The notes: generated from the sequence alone by a model not told the origin. Positions 51,238-60,300 are shown, counted from the first letter of the stretch. The stretch is DNA of 64,000 nucleotides from DATFDN01 sp963767645 (GCA_963767645.1 CAVYEW010000014.1:124001-188000), one strand, 5' to 3'. Translations and numbers: made by a program.

Positions 51238-52371
51238 TTACCGAGCCGGTCGGATGTCGGCGTGACGAGGTCGGCTAAGTGCCGCCGCTTGCGCTGGCCG
51301 GATCACCGTCATCTTGAAGGGACCGCCATTGGCGGCAGCATGCTCGACGGCTTCATTCGCGTGGTCCAGATCGAATGCCGTAATGTCGAAATTGTCTAGT
51401 CGTAGAAGGCCGGACCGGATGAGCCCGACCAGGCGAATGGCGGCCTCGGGTGGATACATCCATTGGCCGTGTATGGTGATGCAGTTCCTCATGATCCACG
51501 GATAGGGCAGGTCCAGCCCGGAGCCCCCCAGCATCCCGACTCCGCCCATCAGCACGACCCTCCCGTAAGGCCGCACTGCCATGACGGCAGCGCGTGCCGC
51601 CGCCGAGGGAGCCGAAGGCGGCAGGATGTCCAGCACGCAGTCGATCGGGCCGGGTGCGGCTTGTTGCATCCGCTCGCGGTCATCCTCCTCGTTGCCGAAG
51701 AGTTTCACGGGTCGCAGGCGGGGGCCGAAACGACGAGCCAAATCCTCAAGCACCGTCTCGTTCCGGCCCGGTGCCACGACGCAGCCTGCCCCCATCGCCA
51801 GGGCGACTGCGACGCCGGCGCTGCCGAAGTTCCCAGTGGCGCCGCTGACCAGTAGCGTCTCTCCTGCCTGCAGATTCGCCGCGAGAAGACCCCCGTATGG
51901 CACGAGAAGCGTGCCCAACGCGCACCACTGCGCCGCCTCCGCCGGGTCGAGCGAGCCGACCCGGATGGCGTTCTCCGTGGGAACGAGCATCTGTTCAGCG
52001 AAGGGACCATGACGGAAATGCTTCTGCAGGCGCAGGCCTCCTTCGCGACGGGCGCTCCAGCCTTGCAACGTTATGTCGGGGGAGAGCGCATCGTCGCGCG
52101 ACCGCACAGTGGGATCGCACAAGACCCAATCGCTGGCGACGAGGCGCGTCGCGTCCGGTCCGATGGCGCACACGCGGCCAATCGCGCCGCACCCCGGTAC
52201 AACAGGCAACTCCAGCAGATATTTCCGTTCACCGCTGAAGACCTCGTTCGCATAAGACAGAACAGGAGCTGCCACGACATCGACGATGACCTCCCCGGTG
52301 CCCAGGACCGGATCGGGCAAGGTCTCGATGACGAGTGGCGATCCGAACGCCTTAAGAATTGCAGCTTTCAT
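51238..52371 (-). CDS. Zinc-independent alcohol dehydrogenase-like oxidoreductase
   Basis: This 377-residue MDR-superfamily NAD(P)H oxidoreductase has a GroES-like N-terminal domain (MKAAILKAFGSPLVIETLPD, VPGCGAIGRVCAIGPDATRL) and a Rossmann domain (ETLLVSGATGNFGSAGVAVA). The structural-zinc Cys cluster of classical alcohol dehydrogenases is absent, pointing to the quinone-reductase-like branch. ATG 52371 is taken; the long open frame upstream is antisense to the XRE gene. It is divergent from the XRE/MmyB regulator, an arrangement common for a regulator and its target oxidoreductase. Confidence 0.88.
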   Translation of the reverse strand: MKAAILKAFGSPLVIETLPDPVLGTGEVIVDVVAAPVLSYANEVFSGERKYLLELPVVPGCGAIGRVCAIGPDATRLVASDWVLCDPTVRSRDDALSPDITLQGWSARREGGLRLQKHFRHGPFAEQMLVPTENAIRVGSLDPAEAAQWCALGTLLVPYGGLLAANLQAGETLLVSGATGNFGSAGVAVALAMGAGCVVAPGRNETVLEDLARRFGPRLRPVKLFGNEEDDRERMQQAAPGPIDCVLDILPPSAPSAAARAAVMAVRPYGRVVLMGGVGMLGGSGLDLPYPWIMRNCITIHGQWMYPPEAAIRLVGLIRSGLLRLDNFDITAFDLDHANEAVEHAAANGGPFKMTVIRPAQAAALSRPRHADIRPAR

Positions 52372-52410
52372 GGCCAATCCACTCTCTCGGGTGGGACCAT
52401 CCTCGCAGTC

Positions 52411-52439
52411 TTTCCCTTCGCATCCAGGCCTGGCATTAT
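52411..52439 (+). promoter_or_regulatory. Candidate promoter/operator between oxidoreductase and XRE regulator
   Basis: TTTCCC (52411-52416) and CATTAT (52434-52439) are 17 bases apart and could be a sigma-70-like promoter for the XRE gene. The palindrome CCAGGCCTGG (52424-52433) abuts the -10 box and could be the operator. Matches to consensus are weak, so this is tentative. Confidence 0.3.
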
Positions 52440-52482
52440 CCTGGGATTGGATGATCCTCCCTTTGGCGAAGGAGTGAAGGTC

Positions 52483-53259
52483 ATGGGGGATTCGAGCCGA
52501 AGCGAGTTCGGCGATTTCCTCCGATCGCGACGAGAGAAGCTCAGGCCTGAGGCTGTAGGGCTCCCAAGCGGGCGAAGGCGCCGGACGCCAGGCCTGAGAC
52601 GCGAGGAAGTGGCCGAACGCGCGGGCATCGGCGTCGACTGGTATATCCGGCTGGAACAGGGCCGAGCCGTCAATCCTTCCGTTACCACGATCGATGCCCT
52701 GGCTGACGCCTTGCGCCTCGGCAAGGTTGAGCATGCCCATTTGCGGGGGCTGGCGCGGGACACCAGCCGTCACGTGTTCTCTCGTGAGAGCGTACCCGAA
52801 GCGATCCGCCGCCTGGTGGAGAGCCTCAACCAACCTGCCTATGTCACCGGCCGCCGGTGGGACATCTTGGCCTGGAACAAGGCTGCGGCCGACATCTTCA
52901 CCGATTTCAGCCGGGTGGCCGAAGCGGATCGCAACATCCTGCTCTACGTGCTGACCGACCCGGACGCCCGGCGCCTCTTCGGGGCAACCTGGGCCGACGA
53001 GGCGAAACGCATGGTGGCCCAGTTTCGTACGACGCATGACTTTTGGGCTGGCGATCCGGCGTTTCTCGATCTGTTGGCGCGTCTTCGACAAGGCAACCCC
53101 GAGTTCGCCATCTGGTGGGAGGCACACGACATCCGCGGCGCCGGGACCGGCCGGAAACTGCTGAGCCATCCCGAGAAGGGCTTGCTGCGCTTCGAGTATG
53201 CGACCTTTCAGGCCAATGACGATCCTGCGCTGAAGCTCGCCATCTATACGCTGGTGTGA
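52483..53259 (+). CDS. XRE-family regulator with MmyB-type ligand-binding domain
   Basis: This 258-residue protein has an HTH_XRE domain at the N-terminus (EFGDFLRSRREKLRPEAVGL, GLRREEVAERAGIGVDWYIR, LEQGR) and the MmyB-like PAS-fold ligand domain (YVTGRRWDILAWNKAAADIF, NILLYVLTDPDARRLFGATW). From memory, such regulators often control an adjacent short-chain or MDR oxidoreductase, which here is divergent at 52371. ATG 52483 follows GAAGGAGTGAAGG; the frame further upstream is antisense to the neighbour. The ligand is unknown, possibly a fatty acid-like compound. Confidence 0.9.
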   Translation: MGDSSRSEFGDFLRSRREKLRPEAVGLPSGRRRRTPGLRREEVAERAGIGVDWYIRLEQGRAVNPSVTTIDALADALRLGKVEHAHLRGLARDTSRHVFSRESVPEAIRRLVESLNQPAYVTGRRWDILAWNKAAADIFTDFSRVAEADRNILLYVLTDPDARRLFGATWADEAKRMVAQFRTTHDFWAGDPAFLDLLARLRQGNPEFAIWWEAHDIRGAGTGRKLLSHPEKGLLRFEYATFQANDDPALKLAIYTLV

Positions 53260-53414
53260 GGCATCTGCACGAACGGGTGCCACCGGCGCGACCGCTTGGG
53301 CAGTGGCACGGCCACCTCGCGGCCGGCTGGCCTGGGAATCTTTCTCAACACCCTCTGCGGCTTGCCGCCCGACCGCCCCGGACGTATCGAGACAGCCACA
53401 CGGAGGAGACCGCC

Positions 53415-54248
53415 ATGAAGTTGATGAGCTTCCGCCGCCCCGACGGGATGGCCTCATGGGGCATTGCCAAGGACGAGGGCGTGATCGATCTCGGCCATCT
53501 TGCCCCCGGCCTGAAGCACGCACTCTGGGCCACGGCCTCGCTCGCCGAACAGGCGGCGGGGCGCCCGGATTACCGGCTTTCGGACGTGCGCTTCCTGCCG
53601 CCCATCCCGGACCCGGACAAGATCTTCTGCGTCGGCCTGAACTATGTCAGCCATATCAAGGAGGGCGGGCGGGAGCCGCCGAAGAAGCCGATCATCTTCA
53701 CCCGCACCCCCAACAGCCAGGTCGGGCACCTGGAACAGATCATCCGCCCCAAGGCGAGCGAGACGTTCGATTACGAGGGCGAGCTCGCCGTTGTCATCGG
53801 CCGGCGCTGCCGGCACGTCCAGCGCGACCGCGCGAACGACGTGATCGCGGGCTACGCCTGCTACAACGAGGGCTCGGTGCGCGAATTCCAGCGCCACACC
53901 GCGCAGTTCACCCCGGGCAAGAATTTCTGGCACTCGGGCGCCTTTGGCCCGTGGATCGTGACCCCGGACGAGATGGGCGACATCACCCGCCAGACGCTGC
54001 TCACGCGTCTGAACGGCGAGGAGGTTCAGCACGCCACCATCGACGATCTCTGCTTCGGCATCCCGACCTTGATCGAATACTGCTCGACCTTCACCGAATT
54101 GGTGCCGGGCGACGTGATCGTGACCGGCACCACGGGCGGCGTTGGCGCGTATCGCACGCCGCCGCTTTGGATGAAACCGGGCGACACCGCGGAGGTGGAG
54201 ATTTCGGGGATCGGCGTGCTGCGCAACCCGGTCGCGGCCGAGGAGTGA
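53415..54248 (+). CDS. Fumarylacetoacetate hydrolase family protein
   Basis: This 277-residue protein has the FAH fold: FCVGLNYVSHIKEGGREPPK, the metal-binding FDYEGELAVVIGRR (Glu/Glu), YACYNEGSVREFQRHTAQFT, and the C-terminal GDVIVTGTTGGVGAYRTPPL. Members hydrolyse or decarboxylate aromatic-ring cleavage products. ATG 53415 follows GGAGGAGACCGCC. Its stop overlaps the start of the CoA ligase (GTGA), so the two are translationally coupled. This supports an aromatic or dicarboxylic acid degradation route, though the substrate is unknown. Confidence 0.92.
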   Translation: MKLMSFRRPDGMASWGIAKDEGVIDLGHLAPGLKHALWATASLAEQAAGRPDYRLSDVRFLPPIPDPDKIFCVGLNYVSHIKEGGREPPKKPIIFTRTPNSQVGHLEQIIRPKASETFDYEGELAVVIGRRCRHVQRDRANDVIAGYACYNEGSVREFQRHTAQFTPGKNFWHSGAFGPWIVTPDEMGDITRQTLLTRLNGEEVQHATIDDLCFGIPTLIEYCSTFTELVPGDVIVTGTTGGVGAYRTPPLWMKPGDTAEVEISGIGVLRNPVAAEE

Positions 54249-55735
54249 TCCTCGATACCGTTCCCTGGGGCGCCGACCTCGCCGCCACGATCGCCGAATT
54301 CGGTGATATCGAGGGGGCGCATGACGGCGCCCGAGAGATCACGCTCACTGCCCTTGCTCACCGTGCGACCGCGTTGGCCCGTCTGCTGCACGCGCGCGAG
54401 ATGGCGCCCGGCACCCCGGTCGCAAGCTGCCTGCGCAACTCCCTCCCAGCTGTATGGGTCGGGATGGCGCTGCGCCTCGCGGGCGTAGCCGAAACAACGC
54501 TCAGCCCGAGCTACACCGCGGCCGAGCGCCGCTACTGCCTCGATCTCGCCGGCGCCGGCCTGGTCGTCACCACGGCGGCCGAGGCGGCCGGGTTCCACGC
54601 CCTCGGCAGGGAGGTCGTCGCAGTCGAGGACGCGCCCGAGGCGCCGGCCGATCCGGCGTCGCTGCCGCCGGTTCCGGGCGAGGCCTGGGCACGCATCGGC
54701 TTCACCTCGGGCACCACCGGGCGGCCCAAGGCGATCGTCACTACCCACGCCGCGCGCTGGCTGGGCAACGTGCTGCAGCGCGCGCATCTCGACCCCATGC
54801 CAGGACCGGGCAGCCGTGTGCTGCTGATGACGCCGTTCATCCACGGCGCCGGGCTCATTGCCCATGCCTTCCATGATCGGGGCGCCGGCATCGTGCTGCT
54901 GGACGGAGTCGATGTGGCAGTAGTGCGCCGCGTGATTGAGGATCGCTCGGTCGATCACATCTTCGCCCCGCCCACCGTACTGGCGAAGCTCGTCGGCGCG
55001 TTCGAGGGGCGCCGGTTCGACCCCATCCGCACCATCTTCTGCGGCACCGCCCCGCTGCTGCCGGCGCTCTACGCCAAGGCGCGCGCGATCTTCGGCCCGG
55101 TGGTGCGCGTCACCTACGGCAAGTCGGAGATCGTCAACCCGATCACCGTCCTCTCGGCGCGCGCTACCGATGCCTATTACGCCGAACCGGCGGGCGAGGG
55201 CGTCTGCGTCGGCTGGCCGGGCACCGGCGTGGAGATCGAGATCAGGGACGGCGAGGTGTTCCTGCGCGGGCGGCATATGTCCTGCGGGCATATCGACGCC
55301 GAGGGGTTCCATCCGCTGCCCGACGACGGGTTCCACGCCACCGGCGACCTCGGCCGGATCGATGCGCGCGGACGGCTGCACCTCATCGGCCGCCTGGCCG
55401 ACGTCATCAAGTCGGGCGGCTACAAGATCCATCCCGACGAGATCGAGCGCGTGCTGGCGGGCACGGCCGGCGCCGTCGCCGTGGTGGCGATGCCGTCCGA
55501 ATACTGGGGCGAGGTCATCGTGGCCGTGGCCGAGACGAAGGACTCGTCCTGGCCCGACCGCGCGCGGTCGGCGCTCGGCGAGCTCGCCCGCTACAAGCAC
55601 CCGCGCGCGCTGCTGATGATGCCGGAGCTTCCCCGCAACCCGCAGGGCAAGATTATGCGCCGCCTGATCCGCGACGATCTGCTGGCACGCTATCGCCTGG
55701 TCGACGGACCGCGGCCGACGCTGGAGCGGCGGTGA
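54245..55735 (+). CDS. Acyl-CoA synthetase (AMP-binding enzyme)
   Basis: This 496-residue ANL-superfamily adenylating enzyme has P-loop-like IGFTSGTTGRPKAIVTTH, IFCGTAPLL, VTYGKSEIVNPIT, HATGDLGRIDARGRLHLIGR, and the C-terminal hinge and catalytic Lys region PRNPQGKIMRRLIRDDL. It activates a carboxylic acid to its CoA ester. The A5-like segment reads YGKSE rather than the usual YG-T-E, a small deviation. GTG 54245 overlaps the FAH-family stop by 4 bases; no better start is seen. The substrate may be an aromatic or aliphatic acid fed to the acyl-CoA enzymes elsewhere in the window. Confidence 0.9.
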   Translation: MILDTVPWGADLAATIAEFGDIEGAHDGAREITLTALAHRATALARLLHAREMAPGTPVASCLRNSLPAVWVGMALRLAGVAETTLSPSYTAAERRYCLDLAGAGLVVTTAAEAAGFHALGREVVAVEDAPEAPADPASLPPVPGEAWARIGFTSGTTGRPKAIVTTHAARWLGNVLQRAHLDPMPGPGSRVLLMTPFIHGAGLIAHAFHDRGAGIVLLDGVDVAVVRRVIEDRSVDHIFAPPTVLAKLVGAFEGRRFDPIRTIFCGTAPLLPALYAKARAIFGPVVRVTYGKSEIVNPITVLSARATDAYYAEPAGEGVCVGWPGTGVEIEIRDGEVFLRGRHMSCGHIDAEGFHPLPDDGFHATGDLGRIDARGRLHLIGRLADVIKSGGYKIHPDEIERVLAGTAGAVAVVAMPSEYWGEVIVAVAETKDSSWPDRARSALGELARYKHPRALLMMPELPRNPQGKIMRRLIRDDLLARYRLVDGPRPTLERR

Positions 55736-55751
55736 TCTTTCACAGTTCTAC

Positions 55752-56147
55752 TCAGCTCGCCGAAGAGAGGTCAGTCCTTGAAAAATCCTCTCCCTTGAAG
55801 AGCAGCGGAAGGTCCCGCGCCTTGGCGAGGGCATAGGAAGCGCAATCCCCGAGATTAAGGTTGGCGGAATGGCGTCCTTTGCCAAATCGCAGGAAGGCCA
55901 TCCTCGCCGCCTCCGTCAACGTCGCATCCTGTGCCACAATGTGCATGCCTGCTCGGGCAACCAGCTCGTCGAGCTCCGCCCAAGACATCCGATTTCCAGT
56001 TCGCCCGGCCAGCACCATGCTGGTCTCCAACAGGCTCACCGACGAGAGCAGGCAGCCAGCCGCTTCCGCGATGAGGCGCAAGAAGCCGTCCGCTTCCGGC
56101 TCGCGCCGCAGGATGGCGATCACTGCCGAGCTGTCGACGACGATCAC
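55752..56147 (-). CDS. vapC: VapC-type PIN-domain toxin
   Basis: This 131-residue PIN-domain RNase has the acidic site residues in place: Asp5 (IVVDSSAVIA), Glu41 (LLETSMVLAG), Asp101 (NLGDCASYALAKA) and Asp121 (LFKGEDFSRTDL). The GTG start at 56147 overlaps the antitoxin stop by 4 bases (GTGA), the usual antitoxin-first coupling. VapC toxins cut specific tRNA or rRNA when not bound by the antitoxin. The target is unknown. The pair lies between a catabolic operon and the MBOAT locus, with no mobile element visible. Confidence 0.92.
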   Translation of the reverse strand: MIVVDSSAVIAILRREPEADGFLRLIAEAAGCLLSSVSLLETSMVLAGRTGNRMSWAELDELVARAGMHIVAQDATLTEAARMAFLRFGKGRHSANLNLGDCASYALAKARDLPLLFKGEDFSRTDLSSAS

Positions 56148-56494
56148 GCAGGCAACCCGTTCTGATCGTAGAGGTCGGCCTCTTCATGCTGCTCTTGGCC
56201 GCGCAGCCGTTCGGCGCTCCGGAGGCTGATCGCACGCAGCTCCTCGAAGAGGGCCGCGGCCTCTCGTCGCATAGCGTGGCGTTTACGCACCCCGCCCTCT
56301 ATGAACTCGGCGCCCGCCTGTTCCAGCGCGTGCCGTACTTCATTCACGGTGGCCAACGTCACCCGCTGTGACCCCTGTGCCGCCTCAAGCCGCCGGATGG
56401 TCACGACGGAGACGTGGGCCCGACGCGCGAGTTCGTCCTGCTCCAGGCGGAGGAGGGCGCGGGCGGCACGGATCTGCTCAGGAGAGATTGCCAT
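56144..56494 (-). CDS. XRE-VapB chimeric antitoxin
   Basis: This 116-residue protein has an XRE helix-turn-helix at about residues 1-62 (ISPEQIRAARALLRLEQDEL, RRAHVSVVTIRRLEAAQG, EQAGAEFIEGGVRKR). The C-terminal tail (ELRAISLRSAERL to ADLYDQNGLPA) matches the toxin-binding end of VapB antitoxins of the Rv0623 type, which usually end in a YDxxGLP motif. Normal VapB proteins have a ribbon-helix-helix DNA-binding part, so this joins a different DNA-binding domain to the VapB neutralising tail. It is directly upstream of and overlaps vapC. Autoregulation is inferred. Confidence 0.8.
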   Translation of the reverse strand: MAISPEQIRAARALLRLEQDELARRAHVSVVTIRRLEAAQGSQRVTLATVNEVRHALEQAGAEFIEGGVRKRHAMRREAAALFEELRAISLRSAERLRGQEQHEEADLYDQNGLPA

Positions 56495-56609
56495 GAACGA
56501 TAGTTATCCTGAAGATCATTCCCACTCAAGACTCGCTTGCCTCTGCTGCGGCGATCACCGTGACAATGATGGCCTGAACCGCTTACAGTGAATCGGCGCC
56601 CTGCACCGC

Positions 56610-57581
56610 CTACAAGCCGGCCGAAACCGCTCCTCCCAGTATCGGCTTCAATGCCTGGGCGATCGCCTGCGAGTGGGCGATCTGCCACGGTTCGCTCAGA
56701 TGATCGGGGGAATCGAAGAACGCTCGGCGCGGATAGAGGCTGCGGTTCGGCAGTTCCAGGAACGCCGCCCCGTTCTCGGCATAGACGGCGCGGATCGCCG
56801 CCCGTGTCGCATCCGGCATTGGGGAGTCCGCGAACGCCGTGGGCCAGCCGCCGATCGCGCGGACCCCGTGGGCGCGCGCCCAGCAAAGGAATGTCGCGAT
56901 CTCGGCCGTGCCGTCGCCGCGCGAGACGGTTTCCGCCGTCGGGTGAGTGGGCTCGGCGCGCGCCAGCACCACCTGGCCTGAAGCGCCCAGCGCCGGCGTA
57001 TGGCCGACGTGATCGCCCCAGGCGTTGCTCGTGCCTTCCGCAGCGGCGCGCGGATCGTGAAATCCTGCCGCAAGCAGTGCGTGTTCGATCATCGCCATGA
57101 TCGCAAAGCGCAGATCGAAGGCGAACAGCGCGCCAGCCCAGCGTTCGGGCGCGAGGCGGGCCAACGTGCCCCAGTCATGGCGGAACATGATCGCTGCATC
57201 CGGCCCGACTGCGGTTGATGATTGCGGGCGCACGTACTGCGCCTCCTCCATCGGCAGATACACGACGTCGCCGGGCCGGAGCCGGTCTTGCCAGCGGGCA
57301 AACAGGTAGTCGAGCCCGATGCCCACCGCGACCCCGCCATTGACGCACGGCATTTTCAACGCCTGCTCGATCAGTTCGCAGCGATGCGAATAGGGCGCGT
57401 TCGATCCGGCCAGGATCACCAGCTTCGGCCGCTCGATGCCGGCGGCGCGGGCGAGCTTGGTGTCGATCTGCGCTTCCAGGAACCCGTACGCGAGCGGCCG
57501 GTCCAGCACGCATCCGAACAGCACGCCGTACACGGCTAGGGAGGCGAAGCAGGCGGCAAGCAGGCGCCCGAGGCTTCGCAT
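56610..57581 (-). CDS. AlgJ/DltD-like SGNH acyl-transfer partner of MBOAT
   Basis: This 323-residue protein has one N-terminal signal anchor (RLLAACFASLAVYGVLFGCV) and a large extracytoplasmic domain. LVILAGSNAPYSHRCELIEQ carries the GSN nucleophile-type block of SGNH hydrolases, and the end has SPDHLSEPWQIAHSQAIAQA with the D-x-x-H-type His. It probably works with the upstream MBOAT protein to O-acylate an exported polymer. ATG 57581 overlaps the MBOAT stop by one base (TGATG). The polymer is unknown; no polysaccharide synthase is nearby. Confidence 0.75.
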   Translation of the reverse strand: MRSLGRLLAACFASLAVYGVLFGCVLDRPLAYGFLEAQIDTKLARAAGIERPKLVILAGSNAPYSHRCELIEQALKMPCVNGGVAVGIGLDYLFARWQDRLRPGDVVYLPMEEAQYVRPQSSTAVGPDAAIMFRHDWGTLARLAPERWAGALFAFDLRFAIMAMIEHALLAAGFHDPRAAAEGTSNAWGDHVGHTPALGASGQVVLARAEPTHPTAETVSRGDGTAEIATFLCWARAHGVRAIGGWPTAFADSPMPDATRAAIRAVYAENGAAFLELPNRSLYPRRAFFDSPDHLSEPWQIAHSQAIAQALKPILGGAVSAGL

Positions 57582-59060
57582 CAGAACTGGAAATACAGGA
57601 ACGGCGTGACGCTCGGGGCGAAGAACACCGCCTGCAGGCTGAAGGCGAAGCCGGCGCTGACCGCCAGGGTCCGCGCGCGCGCAGACATCGCATGGAGCTG
57701 AGGCGCAAGCAGCACAATACTCCAGCCGGAGCGCGAGACAGGCAGTGACCTCGGGAAAGCTCAATGTGCGGGCATCGCCGAGAGAGGGCAGGGAGGCCGC
57801 CGGTGCCGCGACCGCACCGAGCCAAGGCAGCCAGCCGAGCACGAGTTGCGGCAGCGCCACGCCGTTCACCCCGGACAGGCCGCGCAGCATGGCCAGGCTC
57901 GCGTCCATTCCTTGCGCGCGGAACGGCACCCAGGCCAGCAGCACGCAGAGCAGGGTCAGGATATGCGCGAACGGACTGGGCAGCCGCATGCCGCAGCGAC
58001 GCCAGGCGGCGTGGATCACCAGGAACACCCCGTGTACCCCGCCCCAGACGACGAAGCGCCACGCGGCACCATGCCACAGACCGCACAGCAGCATGGTCGC
58101 CATCAGGTTCACCGCGTGCCGCGCTTCCGCCACCCGGCTGCCGCCGAGCGGGATGTAAACGTAGTCGCGCAGGAAGGCGCCGAGCGTGATATGCCAGCGG
58201 CGCCAGAACGCGGCGATGTCGCGCGCTTGATAGGGGCTGTCGAAGTTCAGCGGGAAGCGCACGTTCAGCATCCGCGCCAGCCCGATCGCCATGTCGGAGT
58301 AGCCCGAAAAATCGAAGTAGATCTGCAGCCCATAGGCGAGCAACGCGTACCAGGCCTCGAATAATGTGAGCGGCGCCCCGCGCGCCGCCGCGTCGAAGCC
58401 GATATCGGCGAAGCGTGCGAACGTGTCCGCCAGCACCGCTTTCTTGGCGAGCCCGAGCAGGAAGATCTCCAGCCCTTCCCCGATCGCCTCGGCGCGCGGC
58501 TGAGCGAGGGTGCGCGACGTGAGCTGCGGGATGATCTCGCGCGGCCGCACGATCGGGCCGGCGATCAGGTGCGGGAAGAAGGCAACGAAGGCGGCATAGG
58601 CACTGAATCCCGCATCCGGCCGATCGGCGCGCGCGCTGTCGGCCAAAAACATGATCTGCTGGAAGGTGAAGAAGCTGATCGCCAGCGGCAGCGCCACCTC
58701 AAGGGCCGGGGCGTGCAGCCCGGCCATCGCGGCGCCAGCGCGGGCGAGGAAGCCCGCGTATTTGAACCAGCCGAGCAGGGCGAGATCCAGCGCGACCCCA
58801 ATCGTCAGCCAGCGCCGCGCGGCGCCGTCGCGTCCGTCGCGCGCGAACGCCAGGATGCGCTGCCCGATCGCATAGTTCGCGACGATCGACCCGGCCAGGA
58901 GTGCGATGAAGCGCGGGTCCCACCACCCGTAGAACACCAGGCTCGCGGCAACGATCCAGCGCAGCGCCCAATCGGTGCCGCCCAGCCGTCCCGCCAGGAA
59001 GAACCCGGTCAGCGTGACTGGCAGGAAGCCCAGCAGGAAGAGTGCGGTGTTGAACAGCAC
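57581..59060 (-). CDS. MBOAT-family O-acyltransferase (AlgI-like), frameshifted
   Basis: This multi-pass membrane acyltransferase of about 490 residues has the hallmark GYSDMAIGLARMLNVRFPLN, SPYQARDIAAFWRRWHITLG, FLRDYVYIPLGGSR and LLCGLWHGAAWRFVVWGGVH, with the catalytic MBOAT His in LWHGAAW. Near 57725-57735 the frame slips by one base. In the corrected frame the C-terminus is WSIVLLAPQLHAMSARARTL ending VTPFLYFQF and TGA at 57583, overlapping the next gene. Without correction it would read through as a false 816-residue fusion with the SGNH gene. AlgI-like proteins move acyl groups across the membrane for alginate, cellulose or teichoic-acid-like polymers. Confidence 0.85.
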
Positions 59061-59145
59061 CGCGATAGTATGCGGGCCGATCGTGACCGGCGGGTAAACG
59101 GGCGAGAGTTCCGTCCGCCTCGGTTAGCTGATAGGGGCAGCGCGC

Positions 59146-60300
59146 ATGACCGACGACCTGCCCCTCAATCCCGCGTTGCTGCCGGCCGGCCTGCGCGACC
59201 TGTTGCCGCCGGAGGCGGAGACCGAGGCCGCCTCGGTCGAGGCGATGATGGAGGTGTTCGCCGGCCACGGCTATCAGCGCGTCAAGCCGCCGCTGCTCGA
59301 GTTCGAGGACAGCCTGCTCGCCGGCTCCGGCGCCGCCGTCGCCGAACAGACCTTCCGGCTCATGGACCCCGACTCGCAGCGCATGATGGGGTTGCGCGCC
59401 GACACCACCCCGCAGGTCGCGCGCATCGCCACCACGCGCCTCAAGCGCGCGCCGCGCCCGCTGCGCCTGTCCTATGCCGGGCAATGCCTGCGCGTGCGCG
59501 GAAGTCAGCTTGCGCCGGACCGGCAGATCGCGCAGGCCGGGATCGAGCTGATCGGCAGCGACTCGCCCGCCGCCGACGCCGAGATCGTGCTGGTGGGCGC
59601 CGAGGCGCTGGCAGCCGCCGGGCTGTCGCGGGTGAGTTTTGACCTGACCTTGCCGATCTTGGTTCCGGCGCTGCTCGATGATGCCGGGATCGTCGGGCCG
59701 GACCGCGCCGCGCTGGCCCGCGCGCTGGACCGCAAGGACGCCGTCTCGGTGGCAAAGCGCGGCGGGACGCTGGCGCCGACCCTTACCGACCTCCTGCTTG
59801 CCGCCGGCTCAGCCGATCGCGCGCTCGCCGCGCTGGAGGCGGCAAGCCTGCCGGAGCCGGCGCGCGACCTCGCCGACCGGCTCGCCGACACTGTTGCCGC
59901 GATCCGCGCCCGTGCGCCAGCGCTGCGGCTGACCATCGATCCGGTCGAGTTCCGCGGCTTCCGTTATCATACCGGCATTGCCTTCACGATCTTTGCGCCC
60001 GGCCGCCATGAAGAGCTGGGGAGGGGTGGGCGCTATCTATGCGGCGAGACCGAGCCGGCCACCGGGCTCACGCTCTACCCCGACGCGGTGCTGCGGGCCG
60101 CGCCAAGGCGCCCATCCCGCGCGCGCGTATTCCTGCCGCACGGCGGGGACTCCTCCCGCGGCGAGGCGTTGCGGCGCGACGGCTTCGCCACCGTCGCCGA
60201 TCTGTCCGGCGGCGGCGAGGCGGAAGCCGAGGCACGGCGATTGGGCTGCACCCACATCCTGAGCAACGGCGCAGCGGTTAAGCTGCCGGCCGCCGACTGA
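59146..60300 (+). CDS. hisZ: ATP phosphoribosyltransferase regulatory subunit
   Basis: This 384-residue protein has a class II aminoacyl-tRNA-synthetase-like fold that lacks synthetase activity and activates the short form of HisG in histidine synthesis. It has LLPAGLRDLLPPEAETEAAS, GYQRVKPPLLEFEDSLLAGS, RLMDPDSQRMMGLRADTTPQ, AGIELIGSDSPAADAEIV and the barrel motif FRGFRYHTGIAFTIFAPG, followed by GRGGRYL. The start ATG 59146 precedes MTDDLPLNPALLPAGLRDL. purA follows after 13 bases; hisZ-purA is a known alphaproteobacterial pairing. hisG itself is not in the window. Confidence 0.94.
   Translation: MTDDLPLNPALLPAGLRDLLPPEAETEAASVEAMMEVFAGHGYQRVKPPLLEFEDSLLAGSGAAVAEQTFRLMDPDSQRMMGLRADTTPQVARIATTRLKRAPRPLRLSYAGQCLRVRGSQLAPDRQIAQAGIELIGSDSPAADAEIVLVGAEALAAAGLSRVSFDLTLPILVPALLDDAGIVGPDRAALARALDRKDAVSVAKRGGTLAPTLTDLLLAAGSADRALAALEAASLPEPARDLADRLADTVAAIRARAPALRLTIDPVEFRGFRYHTGIAFTIFAPGRHEELGRGGRYLCGETEPATGLTLYPDAVLRAAPRRPSRARVFLPHGGDSSRGEALRRDGFATVADLSGGGEAEAEARRLGCTHILSNGAAVKLPAAD

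Noticed and set aside
51238..53523. A 761-residue oxidoreductase with a long N-terminal extension
   Set aside because: The extension is antisense to the XRE-MmyB regulator; the family start MKAAILKAFG is at 52371.
56610..59060. A single 816-residue MBOAT-SGNH fusion protein
   Set aside because: Correcting one base near 57730 restores the normal MBOAT C-terminus and a stop that overlaps the SGNH start (TGATG), so two genes are more credible.
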